Shown: positions 1-7,985 of the stretch, in pieces
Numbering within the stretch: the stretch's first letter is position 1
Layout: every line of letters begins with the position of its first letter
Origin: Moorena sp. SIO3H5
Lineage (GTDB): Bacteria; Cyanobacteriota; Cyanobacteriia; Cyanobacteriales; Coleofasciculaceae
Direction of reading: 5' to 3'
DNA length: 41,128 nt
Assembly: GCF_010692395.1 (NCBI RefSeq)
Contig: NZ_JAAHHS010000034.1
Location: forward strand, 1 to 41,128
Notes under the pieces: model-generated
Told to the model about the DNA's origin: nothing
Seen by the model: the letters and a program-made list of their open reading frames with translations, nothing else
Database searches by the model: none
Made by a program: the position numbers and the translations under genes

Positions 1-107
1 CTAGGAGAGAGAATAATATATTTATTTTTAGCAGATGACTTGTAGGTTATATTTAAACCAAGAAGTGGAGGTATTTTGTTAGTTGGGTTGTAATCAACTT
101 AACCGTT

Positions 108-875
108 ATGGCAGGACATAGTAAATGGGCAAATATTAAGCGTCAGAAAGCGAGGGTTGACGCAGTTAAAGGTAAGACCTTTGCTAAAATCTCTCGGGAG
201 ATTATAGTAGCTGCTCGCAATGGCATCCCGGATCCAGAGGGTAATTTTCAGCTGCGGCAAGCGGTGGAAAAGGCTAAGGCAGCAGGGATTCCCAATGACA
301 ACATTGAAAGAGCGATCGCAAAAGGAGGCGGTACCCTAGGCAATGAGAGTGACAATCTTGAAGAGATTCGCTATGAGGGGTATGGTCCAGGAGGCGTTGC
401 GATCTTGATAGAAGCTTTTACTGATAATCGGAATCGGACAGCAGCTGACCTGCGCTCAGGATTTACTAAGAATGGTGGTAATCTGGGTGAAACAGGCTGT
501 GTTAGCTGGATGTTTGAGCAAAAGGGTGTCGTTACGCTTACCGGTGATATCACAGAAGACCATTTGTTAGAAGCATCCCTGGAAGGGGGAGCTCAAACTT
601 ATGAGTTGAACGAGGATTCCGAAGGTGTAACGGCTGAGGTATTTACAGAAGTTAGCAACCTGGAAAACCTGAGTCAAATTTTGAAAAATCAGGGCTTTGA
701 GGTCAGTGAGGCGCAGTTGCGCTGGATTCCTAATAATACGGTGGAAGTGACTGACTCAGATCTGGCGCGGACGCTTTTAAAATTAATGGATGCTCTGGAA
801 GACTTGGAGGATGTACAAAATGTCACCGCCAATTTCGAGATGTCTGATCAGCTGATGTCCCTGAGCATGATCTAG
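108..875 (+). CDS. yebC: YebC/PmpR family protein
   Basis: The 255-residue product starts with the family hallmark MAGHSKWANIKRQK, followed by KGKTFAKISREI and the conserved GGGTLG and YEGYGPGGVAILIE segments (about residues 74-100). The whole length matches the usual 240-255 residues, so the gene is intact. YebC-type proteins are cytosolic. They have been described as DNA-binding regulators (PmpR), and several members promote translation through proline stretches; the sequence does not say which role applies here. The start is fixed by the hallmark N-terminus, with a purine-rich stretch (gtggagg) further upstream. It lies 37 bp upstream of the SLOG gene on the same strand. That spacing would allow co-transcription, but yebC is a core gene and probably unrelated in function to the next three genes. 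Confidence 0.95.
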   Translation: MAGHSKWANIKRQKARVDAVKGKTFAKISREIIVAARNGIPDPEGNFQLRQAVEKAKAAGIPNDNIERAIAKGGGTLGNESDNLEEIRYEGYGPGGVAILIEAFTDNRNRTAADLRSGFTKNGGNLGETGCVSWMFEQKGVVTLTGDITEDHLLEASLEGGAQTYELNEDSEGVTAEVFTEVSNLENLSQILKNQGFEVSEAQLRWIPNNTVEVTDSDLARTLLKLMDALEDLEDVQNVTANFEMSDQLMSLSMI

Positions 876-912
876 CAGATAGAATATTATAAACCACTAT
901 AGGTGATTTTAA

Positions 913-1872
913 ATGTTTCGATCTGCCAAGACAAAGCAAAAGCGAACAAATGACCAAAAGGTATTAATGGCTAGATGCGCAGGCATCACTTCCCCCCGAT
1001 TGCGCAAGAGGAGGGTTTTAGCTAAGTCCGGTGCTTTGTCCCAGGATGGAAACAAGCGAAAGCATCTCCTCTTCAAGCAGTTCTTAGATAACCAGCCTCT
1101 CACACTCACCTTCAAGAATGGGCAAGCGGCTTGTGCTATTCAAGTGGATCATTCTGTGGACTTGTCTGCTGCCCTGAACCAAATCGGTCTTCACGGCTCC
1201 CGTCCCGTTCTAGTGGTAGTCGGGGGGGCAAGCAAGATGAGTGATCAGAGTATGGCTCGTCTGCGCTTGTTGTTTGTCAATGTACTAGCTCCCATTGCTG
1301 AAACCCTTGGAGCCTGTGTGGTGGATGGTGGTACTGATACTGGGGTGATGCAGATGATGGGGCAAGCTCGTGCTGAGATTGCTGGCACCTTTCCCTTAGT
1401 AGGTATTGCCCCAGTGGGCAAGATTGCGCTTCCTGATGCACCCCCCTCATCTTCTGATCAAGCATCACTGGAGCCAAATCATACTCATTTTGTGCTGATT
1501 CCTGGGTCTACCTGGGGTGATGAATCCCCCTGGTTGGCTCGTATAGCTACTACCCTGGCAGACGAAAAGCCATCTGTGACAGTAATGGCTAACGGTGGGG
1601 CGATTACCTTAGTAGATTTATTTGAAAACAAGAAAGCTGGACGACCGTTGGTAGTTCTTGGGGGCAGTGGTCGGTTGGCAGATGAAATTACGATGGCAGT
1701 ACGGTATCCAGAACAAGAAGCACGAGAATCTGTTACGGAACTATTACAAGAAAATCACTTCCAACAAAATCATTTGACCTGTTACGACCTCTCACAACCA
1801 TTCAGTGAATTGACTAAAATCATCATGGAGGGACTGACGAGACAGTCAATGTACACAGTAAAAAGTACATAG
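913..1872 (+). CDS. SLOG-domain (TRPM-like LSDAT) nucleotide-sensor protein
   Basis: The 319-residue protein has a basic N-terminal tail (about 1-60) and a Rossmann-like core from about residue 95 to 300. Visible motifs in order are LVVVGGASKM, ACVVDGGTDTGVMQMMG, LVGIAPVGK, NHTHFVLIPGSTWGDE, VTVMANGGAITLVDLFE and PLVVLGGSGRLADEI. The same order (HGG, TGGxxTGV, IGIAPWG, HSHFxLVDxG, VxGG, VxxGSGRAxDxL) occurs in the N-terminal homology region of animal TRPM channels, the LSDAT/SLOG superfamily. SLOG domains bind nucleotide-derived ligands: ThsA of Thoeris binds a cyclic ADP-ribose variant, and TRPM2 binds ADP-ribose. There is no membrane segment or enzyme domain. The stop is 17 bp before a SLATT-type gene, a pairing known from conflict systems. 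The ligand is not determinable from sequence. The SLOG call is firm; the sensing role is inference. Confidence 0.82.
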   Translation: MFRSAKTKQKRTNDQKVLMARCAGITSPRLRKRRVLAKSGALSQDGNKRKHLLFKQFLDNQPLTLTFKNGQAACAIQVDHSVDLSAALNQIGLHGSRPVLVVVGGASKMSDQSMARLRLLFVNVLAPIAETLGACVVDGGTDTGVMQMMGQARAEIAGTFPLVGIAPVGKIALPDAPPSSSDQASLEPNHTHFVLIPGSTWGDESPWLARIATTLADEKPSVTVMANGGAITLVDLFENKKAGRPLVVLGGSGRLADEITMAVRYPEQEARESVTELLQENHFQQNHLTCYDLSQPFSELTKIIMEGLTRQSMYTVKST

Positions 1873-1889
1873 ACTACACATAGACTGTC

Positions 1890-2963
1890 ATGACGTCAGA
1901 AGTTGAGCCTACATACTCCCCTGGGCCAAACCCAACCCTCAAACGTGCTTGGGAACGTCAGCGTACCTATAGCAAAAATGCCACAGCGGCTCAGAAACGT
2001 TTCTTTCTGCTGCGGATCGGAATTCTGGTATTGAGTGTGTTGGCTACTTTGCTAGCTGTGCTCCACTCAGAGTTGGTAGACTTCCTTGGTGATTCACACC
2101 AGACGGTCAAAGTAATTCACTACATTCTTCTACTAGTGCCCATTGCTCTAAGTGTACTACTAGCAGGTGCAGTGAAGTTCGACAAAGGTGGCAATTGGAT
2201 TCTGTTAAGGGGTAGTGCCGAGGCAATTAAAAGGGAAATTTACTGTTACCGTGCCCAAGTTGGGGAATACAGTGATAACACCTCGCGGGATGCTAAGCTC
2301 GCACGTAAGGTCAAGGTGATTAGTCAAAGGCTAAAGGGAACCACAGTTCACCACACTAGTTTTAGCCCCTATGAGGGGGAAGTTTCCCGGAGAAAACGCT
2401 CATCACTAAGCAAAGATAAGACAAGCAAGGACAAGAAACGTCAGGAAGCTCAACAGCATCATCAAGATGATAAGTTTTCTGACCTCACCCCCGAACACTA
2501 CCTAGTCTGGCGAGTGGAAGACCAGTTTAAGTGGTACCGAAAGCGAACTAGGAAACTTGATATACAATTGCATGGCTACCAGTGGGGGGTATATATCTTG
2601 GGCGGTGTGGGTTCATTTCTGGTAGCGCTGGGTCAAGACACCTCGGTGGCGGTCACTACAGCCTTAGCTGCGGCATTTTCTAGTTTCCTGGAATTGAAAC
2701 GGGTTGAGACAACGCTGATTGCTTACAACCAGGCAGCTGATGATTTGTACGATATAAGCACTTGGTGGCATGGTCTCTCAGACCAGGAAAAATCGGAGAA
2801 ATTTGAGTTATTGGTGATTAGTACAGAGAGAACCATCCAAAGCGAAAATGTAGGGTGGGTGCAAGAGATGAATGATGCACTAGCAGAACTCTATGGTGAA
2901 ACCGAGCAGTCGGAGGATAAGGGAACAAACCCGTCTCCGTCTAAGAAAGTGGATACTAAATGA
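1890..2963 (+). CDS. Double SLATT-type (DUF4231-like) four-helix membrane effector
   Basis: The 357-residue protein has two membrane units. The first holds helices at about residues 39-61 (FFLLRIGILVLSVLATLLAV) and 75-97 (ILLLVPIALSVLLAGAVKF), followed by a conserved-looking helix with NWILLRGSAEAIKREIYCYR. After a charged, lysine-rich linker (about 155-205) comes a second unit with helices at about 232-249 and 252-270 and a tail containing FLELKRVETTLIAYNQAADD and STWWHGLSDQEK. This fits tandem SLATT (SMODS and SLOG-associating 2TM effector) domains, annotated as DUF4231 in many genomes. SLATT proteins are predicted to perforate or depolarise the membrane when a partner sensor binds its nucleotide. 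The SLOG gene lies 17 bp upstream, which supports a two-gene unit. The pore role is family-level inference, not seen here. Confidence 0.75.
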   Translation: MTSEVEPTYSPGPNPTLKRAWERQRTYSKNATAAQKRFFLLRIGILVLSVLATLLAVLHSELVDFLGDSHQTVKVIHYILLLVPIALSVLLAGAVKFDKGGNWILLRGSAEAIKREIYCYRAQVGEYSDNTSRDAKLARKVKVISQRLKGTTVHHTSFSPYEGEVSRRKRSSLSKDKTSKDKKRQEAQQHHQDDKFSDLTPEHYLVWRVEDQFKWYRKRTRKLDIQLHGYQWGVYILGGVGSFLVALGQDTSVAVTTALAAAFSSFLELKRVETTLIAYNQAADDLYDISTWWHGLSDQEKSEKFELLVISTERTIQSENVGWVQEMNDALAELYGETEQSEDKGTNPSPSKKVDTK

Positions 2964-2979
2964 GATGATTTGTTCACCT

Positions 2980-3018
2980 GTTACCCATCCGTTACCCATC
3001 CGTTACCCATCCGTTGCC
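2980..3018 (+). repeat. 11-bp tandem repeat between SLATT and TIR genes
   Basis: The unit gttacccatcc is repeated three times without error (2980-2990, 2991-3001, 3002-3012), then degenerates to gttgcc. It fills part of the 160-bp gap between the SLATT-type stop and the TIR-WD40 start. Its 11-bp period differs from the 7-bp period of the other tandem repeats in the window. Confidence 0.85.
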
Positions 3019-3123
3019 CCTATTTCCTTGCTCTCACAAATCTTCAAGCTTGCTCGATTTACGAAATCCAGGGTGTTACAAGTGTAGTGTGAAGTAGATC
3101 TCCTCACTTAGACCCCTGGACAA

Positions 3124-6100
3124 ATGACTACATTTTTCGATGCCTTCATCTCCTACGGACGTGCTGACAGCAAAGCCTTTGCTACTAAACTTGAAGCTAG
3201 ATTAACACAATTTGGCTTAACGGTCTGGTTTGACCAGAAGGACATTCCCCCTGCTGTCGATTGGCAGCATCAGATTGATAATGGCATTGAAAGAACTCAT
3301 AACTTCATTTTTATCATTTCCCCCCATTCCGTTAATTCAAAATACTGCCTCAAAGAAATTGAACTGGCTATTAAATACAATAAACGCATTATTCCTTTAG
3401 TGCATGTTAAATCCCCTCGGGACAAAATTCCTACGATTATCCGTAAACTTAACTGGATTGATTTCCAAGATAAAATCAACGATTTTGAAGCATCCTTTAA
3501 ACAATTAATTAATTCCATCCGTAAGCATGCTGATTATGTAGAACAGCATACTCGGTTTTTAGTTAAAGCTCTGGAGTGGGACAGAAATCAACAACAAACT
3601 AACCACCTGTTAATCCAGTCAGAACGTATTCAAGCTGAATCTTGGTTAAAGGTGCGGTTTGAAAAAGAGCAGCCCCCTTGTGTGCCAACGGATTTACATT
3701 GTGATTTTATTTGTGAAAGCACTAAGAATGCCAATAACTTAATGACCCAAGTGTTTATCTCTTATTCTGATAAAGATCAAGATATAAAGGATAAACTTGG
3801 CAAAACCCTGATGCGGGAAGGAATCACAATCTGGAAACTTGAAACGGATATTAAAACCGGTATAGACTTCCAAGCGGCAATCAACCAAGGAATCGAGGAA
3901 GCTGATAATCTCATTTACTTAATTTCACGCAATTCGATTCAATCAAAATACTGTCAGCAAGAGCTTGAACACGCTTTTGCTCACAATAAACGGATTATCT
4001 CCGTACTGGTTGAATACACGGATATAGACCAAATACCACCAAAAATTAGTTCATTACAATTCCTGGATTTTACTAAGTCTAACCATGAAGCAAACTACCG
4101 CTTCATGGCTGCTCAATTATTAAAAGAATTAAATCAAGATGCTCTCTATTACGAAGAGCATAAGCTTTTGTTAGTCAAAGCGCTCAAATGGCTGACCCAA
4201 AACCGCAATTCTAGCATTTTATTGCGGGGTCACAATTTAAACTATTACGAAAACTGGCTGAACGTAAATCGGCAACGCCTAGAACATCCACCCCTAGGAT
4301 TACATGAAGAATTTATTGCGGCTAGCACGAATCAACCGACGGAATCTTATCTAGACGTTTTTATTTCTTATTCCCGTACTGATTCCGATTTGGCTAGAAA
4401 GTTAAATGAGGCATTACAGTTACAGGGAAAAACGACTTGGTTTGACCAAGAAAGTATTCCTCCAGGGAGTGATTTTGAGCAGGAAATAGAACGGGGAATT
4501 GAACAGTCTGATAATTTCTTATTTATTATTTCCCCTGCTTCGGTAAATTCACCCTACTGTGCTGGGGAGGTAGACTATGCTCAGAGATTAAATAAACGGT
4601 TTGTGACTGTGCTTTCTATACAGGTACCAGCAAAAATGCTACATCCTGGATTAGCTAGCATCCAGTGGATTGATTTCAACAGGCATGGAGGAGATTTTTA
4701 TCCCAATTTAAGTGAATTGGTCAGAACCCTTGATACTGACCGAGAGCATGTGCGCAGTCACACCAAATGGTTGCAGCGAGCTAGGGAATGGCAGCAGTCT
4801 AACCAAGATACAGATTTGCTGTTGCGTGGCAGCGAATTTTCTATTGCCCAACAATGGTTGCTTGATGCCGAGACCAATGATAAACAGCCGACTGCGACAC
4901 CTTTACACAAGGACTATATTGCTAAAAGTGGGGATGCCATATCGATTTTGAGAAAACGGGAAAAGCGTCGATTAGTGATCTTACGGTTGTCCCTTACTTT
5001 GATGAGTGCAGCATTTGCAGCAGCTGTTGGCTTTGGCTTGGTTGCTTTGATGCAATGGAAACGAGCAGAAATGGTAAGCGTTGGTCACATTAATGCTCTG
5101 AGTCGATATTCACTGGCTCTGAGAAAATCACATCAGGAATTTGATGCTCTGATCGAAGCAATCAGGGCTGCACAGCAACTGCAAAAACAGATACGCAGTG
5201 TAAAACCTGAAACTGAGGCTCTGGTTAGGACAGCATTGCATGGAGCAGTGTCTTGGGTTAGAGAATACAACCGTTTGGTAGGCCATAACAGTTGGGTTAC
5301 TAGTGTTAGTTTTAGCCCTGACGGTAATCTCATTGCCTCTGCTAGTAAAGACCATACTGTGAAACTTTGGAGCCGCAACGGTAAGGCACTCCAAACCTTG
5401 AAGGGACATAACGGTACCGTTTGGAATGTGAGTTTCAGCCCAGATGGCAAGACGATTGCTACAGCTAGTGAGGATAAGACGGTCAAACTGTGGAACTTAG
5501 AGGGAAAAAATCTCCAAACCTTTAAAGGACATCAGCGTGGAGTGCGCAGCGTCAGTTTCAGTCCCGATGGCAGGATGTTGGCTACAGCTAGTCAAGATAA
5601 GACGATCAAGCTGTGGAGCCTCAATGGCAACCAACTCCAAACGTTTGAGGGGATTGCGGCTGGATATCGCAGCATCAGCTTTAGTCCGGATGGCAAAATT
5701 CTGGCTTCTGCAGCAAGTAACAATACTATCAAACTCTGGCACCTGGATGGGACAAGTATGGCAACGTTCAAGGGGCATAAGGCTGAGGTTAATAGCATCA
5801 GTTTCTCACCCCAAGGCAAGATGATTGCTTCTGCTAGTGAGGATCAGACGATCAAACTCTGGAGCCTTGATGGTCGGGAACTGAAGACTTTTCCAAAGAA
5901 ATTAGCTGGAGTCAGAAGCGTCAGGTTCAGCCCGGATGGCAAAACCCTTGCCTCTGCTAGTCGGGATAAAACCGTCAAACTCTGGAGCCTTGATGGCTCG
6001 GAACTCCAAACCTTCCGAGGGCATCAGGCTGGGGCTTATGACCTTAGCTTTAGCCCAGATGGCAAGACCCTGGCTAGTGCTAGTGAAGATAAAACCATTA

Positions 6101-7284
6101 AACTCTGGCGCTTAGATGCCAAAACACCTCGCACCTTCAAGGGTCATAGGAGTAATGTCTGGAGTGTGAGTTTCAGCCCAGATGGCAAGACTATTGCTAC
6201 AGCTAGTGAGGATAAAACTGCTAAGCTATGGCATTTAGATTATACCTGTGGCAAGGAAGGATTAGGGGAGATAAGGTCTAGTAAAACTATCAATGTGGTG
6301 GATTTTTGTTTGACTCCAAACGTTCTAGAAAACCACAGGGATGCAGTTTTTAGTGTTAGTTTTAGCCCGGATGGTAAAACTATTGCTACGGGTAGCCGGG
6401 ATAGTACGGTTAGACTTTGGAGTAAGGATGGTAAAAAAATCCAAACACTTCAGGGGCATCAGGCTCGAGTCTTTAGCGTTAGTTTCAGCCCTGACAGTCA
6501 GACGATTGTATCTGGCAGTTCGGATAAAGCTGTCAAGCTTTGGAGTTTTAAAGGAAGAGAACGCCAAAGGTTGAAAAAGCTTAGGGCTGCGGTTAGAAGT
6601 GTTAATTTTAGTCCGGATGGTCTGATGATTGCTGCTGGTAGTGATGATAATACTATCAAGCTTTGGAGTCGGGGAAATTTATGTAATGGTGAATTAAAAC
6701 CAGCAAACTTAAAAGTAGGAAACTTAAAAGTAGGAAACTTAAAACCAGCAGTTGGATTAGACCATAACACAAATTTTTTGCCTTTTTGCTTAACTCCTAC
6801 CATCCTTAAAGGTCATGATGATGTGATCTCGAGTGTTAGTTTTAGTCCCGACAGTCAGATGCTTGTCTCTGGTAGTGAGGACGAAACGGTTAAACTTTGG
6901 AGTAGAGACGGTAAAGAAATCCGAACTCTCAAAGGGCATGAAGGTAAGGTGTTTAGCGTCAGTTTCAGCCCAGATGGTAAGATGATTGCTTCGGCTAGTG
7001 GTGACAAAACGGTTAAACTCTGGAATTTGAAGGGGCAAGAAATTGAAACTCTGATTGGACATAATGATGGGGTTTTTAGCCTCAGTTTCAGTCCCGATGG
7101 CAAAATCCTCGCTTCATCTGACTACAGTGGCAATGTGATTATATGGGATATGGATATAAGTTTAGATTTCAATGACCTTCTGGGTCGGGCTTGTGATTGG
7201 GTAGGGGATTATCTCAAGCACAATTCTGCAATCGATGAAAGCGATCGCACTCTTTGTCATGGCATTAAACCCAAATCAAAATAG
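3124..7284 (+). CDS. Triple-TIR, transmembrane, 14-blade WD40 protein
   Basis: The 1386-residue protein begins with three consecutive units of about 200 residues (1-206, 207-408, 409-609), each a TIR domain plus a helical linker. The catalytic-type glutamate after the SxYCxxE motif is present in all three (E78, E280, E482). TIR1 and TIR3 carry the usual WFDQ...IPP loop; TIR2 has WKLETDIKTG instead. A basic stretch and one membrane helix (about 617-640) follow. Residues about 719-1343 hold fourteen WD40 repeats of the form GHxxxVxSVSFSPDGKxxASxSxDxTxKLW, enough for two seven-bladed propellers. The C-terminus, with LLGRACDWVGDYLK and SDRTLC, resembles the tail of other cyanobacterial WD40 proteins. 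Bacterial TIR domains typically cleave NAD+ into ADP-ribose signals or deplete it. The WD40 array probably senses or scaffolds. The SLOG-SLATT pair upstream suggests receiver and effector. Confidence 0.93.
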   Translation: MTTFFDAFISYGRADSKAFATKLEARLTQFGLTVWFDQKDIPPAVDWQHQIDNGIERTHNFIFIISPHSVNSKYCLKEIELAIKYNKRIIPLVHVKSPRDKIPTIIRKLNWIDFQDKINDFEASFKQLINSIRKHADYVEQHTRFLVKALEWDRNQQQTNHLLIQSERIQAESWLKVRFEKEQPPCVPTDLHCDFICESTKNANNLMTQVFISYSDKDQDIKDKLGKTLMREGITIWKLETDIKTGIDFQAAINQGIEEADNLIYLISRNSIQSKYCQQELEHAFAHNKRIISVLVEYTDIDQIPPKISSLQFLDFTKSNHEANYRFMAAQLLKELNQDALYYEEHKLLLVKALKWLTQNRNSSILLRGHNLNYYENWLNVNRQRLEHPPLGLHEEFIAASTNQPTESYLDVFISYSRTDSDLARKLNEALQLQGKTTWFDQESIPPGSDFEQEIERGIEQSDNFLFIISPASVNSPYCAGEVDYAQRLNKRFVTVLSIQVPAKMLHPGLASIQWIDFNRHGGDFYPNLSELVRTLDTDREHVRSHTKWLQRAREWQQSNQDTDLLLRGSEFSIAQQWLLDAETNDKQPTATPLHKDYIAKSGDAISILRKREKRRLVILRLSLTLMSAAFAAAVGFGLVALMQWKRAEMVSVGHINALSRYSLALRKSHQEFDALIEAIRAAQQLQKQIRSVKPETEALVRTALHGAVSWVREYNRLVGHNSWVTSVSFSPDGNLIASASKDHTVKLWSRNGKALQTLKGHNGTVWNVSFSPDGKTIATASEDKTVKLWNLEGKNLQTFKGHQRGVRSVSFSPDGRMLATASQDKTIKLWSLNGNQLQTFEGIAAGYRSISFSPDGKILASAASNNTIKLWHLDGTSMATFKGHKAEVNSISFSPQGKMIASASEDQTIKLWSLDGRELKTFPKKLAGVRSVRFSPDGKTLASASRDKTVKLWSLDGSELQTFRGHQAGAYDLSFSPDGKTLASASEDKTIKLWRLDAKTPRTFKGHRSNVWSVSFSPDGKTIATASEDKTAKLWHLDYTCGKEGLGEIRSSKTINVVDFCLTPNVLENHRDAVFSVSFSPDGKTIATGSRDSTVRLWSKDGKKIQTLQGHQARVFSVSFSPDSQTIVSGSSDKAVKLWSFKGRERQRLKKLRAAVRSVNFSPDGLMIAAGSDDNTIKLWSRGNLCNGELKPANLKVGNLKVGNLKPAVGLDHNTNFLPFCLTPTILKGHDDVISSVSFSPDSQMLVSGSEDETVKLWSRDGKEIRTLKGHEGKVFSVSFSPDGKMIASASGDKTVKLWNLKGQEIETLIGHNDGVFSLSFSPDGKILASSDYSGNVIIWDMDISLDFNDLLGRACDWVGDYLKHNSAIDESDRTLCHGIKPKSK
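6675..6758 (+). repeat. In-frame 15-bp tandem repeat inside the WD40 region
   Basis: Between WD40 repeats 11 and 12 the unit aaacttaaaagtagg occurs in tandem, giving the protein motif NLKVGNLKVGNLKPAVG. A 15-bp unit preserves the reading frame. It sits in a surface linker, where extra residues would be tolerated. Confidence 0.75.
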
Positions 7285-7300
7285 ACTGGATTAAGGAAAG

Positions 7301-7335
7301 GCAAGAAGCAAGAGGCAAGAGGCAAGAGGCAATAG
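7301..7335 (+). repeat. Heptamer tandem repeat (gcaagag), 5 units
   Basis: Five consecutive 7-bp units, gcaagaa, three gcaagag and gcaatag, lie just downstream of the TIR-WD40 stop. This is the short tandemly repeated (STRR) type known from cyanobacterial genomes. Confidence 0.85.
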
Positions 7336-7381
7336 TTAATCAACTAAGAGATAAATTGGGGATATAAAGGGAGAGACAGTT

Positions 7382-7822
7382 GTGGAAAAAGCATACACAA
7401 AAGACTTTAATTATTGGACACAACAAACAGCACAGTTGTTGCGAGAAGGTCGTTGGCAAGAGATTGATTTAGAAAATCTGATTGAGGAGGTTGAAGACTT
7501 GGGCAAGAGTGAAAGGCGGGGAATTACTAGCCAATTGATTCGCCTGCTGTTACATTTGCTCAAGTGGCAATACCAAATTCAGCGTCGCTCCGATAGCTGG
7601 CTAGATTCGATTACTGACGCTAGGACTCAGATTGAGCTAGCTATTGAAGATAGTCCCAGTCTCAGGAGCTATCCAGCCCAGCAGCTGGAACAAAGCTATC
7701 AGCGGGCTCGCCGTCAGGCAGCCCAGCAAACAGGAATGCCTGTTTCGGTTTTCCCAGAGGTTTGCCCCTATTCTCTTGAATTGACCTTAGATCAGGATTG
7801 GTTACCAGAAGCTGAAAATTAA
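7382..7822 (+). CDS. DUF29 family protein
   Basis: The 146-residue product starts at GTG (7382) behind a ggagaga-type ribosome site. The DUF29 pattern is clear: YTKDFNYWTQQTAQLLREGRW, then DLENLIEEVEDLGKSERR, then a helical stretch LIRLLLHLLKWQYQ and a C-terminal CPYSLELTLDQDWLP. The length is normal and the gene intact. DUF29 proteins are small, mostly helical and very common in filamentous cyanobacteria, often in many copies and near toxin-antitoxin or Uma2 genes. Their function is unknown, and nothing here settles it. It lies 97 bp after the TIR-WD40 gene with a heptamer repeat between, so it is probably a separate transcript. Confidence 0.9.
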   Translation: MEKAYTKDFNYWTQQTAQLLREGRWQEIDLENLIEEVEDLGKSERRGITSQLIRLLLHLLKWQYQIQRRSDSWLDSITDARTQIELAIEDSPSLRSYPAQQLEQSYQRARRQAAQQTGMPVSVFPEVCPYSLELTLDQDWLPEAEN

Positions 7823-7870
7823 AGTATATTTTATGATAAAATAGGGAATATTAAATTAATTGATATTGGG

Positions 7871-7954
7871 GTGAGTAAACCCATAAATTTGACTGAAAAA
7901 ATAAAGGCACTAGAGGCACGGGTTGATAAATTGGAAACGAATAATTGCTCATAA
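7871..7954 (+). CDS. Possible 27-residue coiled-coil micro-ORF
   Basis: A GTG-started frame encodes 27 residues, with the heptad-like core LTEKIKALEARVDKLET near its end. It sits in the 163-bp gap between the DUF29 and Uma2 genes on the same strand. It could be a real micro-protein, the remnant of a longer coiled-coil protein, or chance. No ribosome site of note is visible. Confidence 0.25.
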   Translation: MSKPINLTEKIKALEARVDKLETNNCS

Positions 7955-7985
7955 AATTAAGCTGTGTTTTTAACGTTAAGTTATC

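Noticed and set aside
2893..3087. 64-codon plus-strand frame overlapping the SLATT end
   Set aside because: It runs through the 11-bp tandem repeat (VTHPLPIRYPSVAP) and overlaps the real gene in another frame.
5128..7103. Many open frames on the minus strand and shifted plus frames across the WD40 region (about 70-117 codons each)
   Set aside because: They are shadows of the repeated WD40 coding sequence. Their translations are low-complexity mirror repeats with no ribosome sites.
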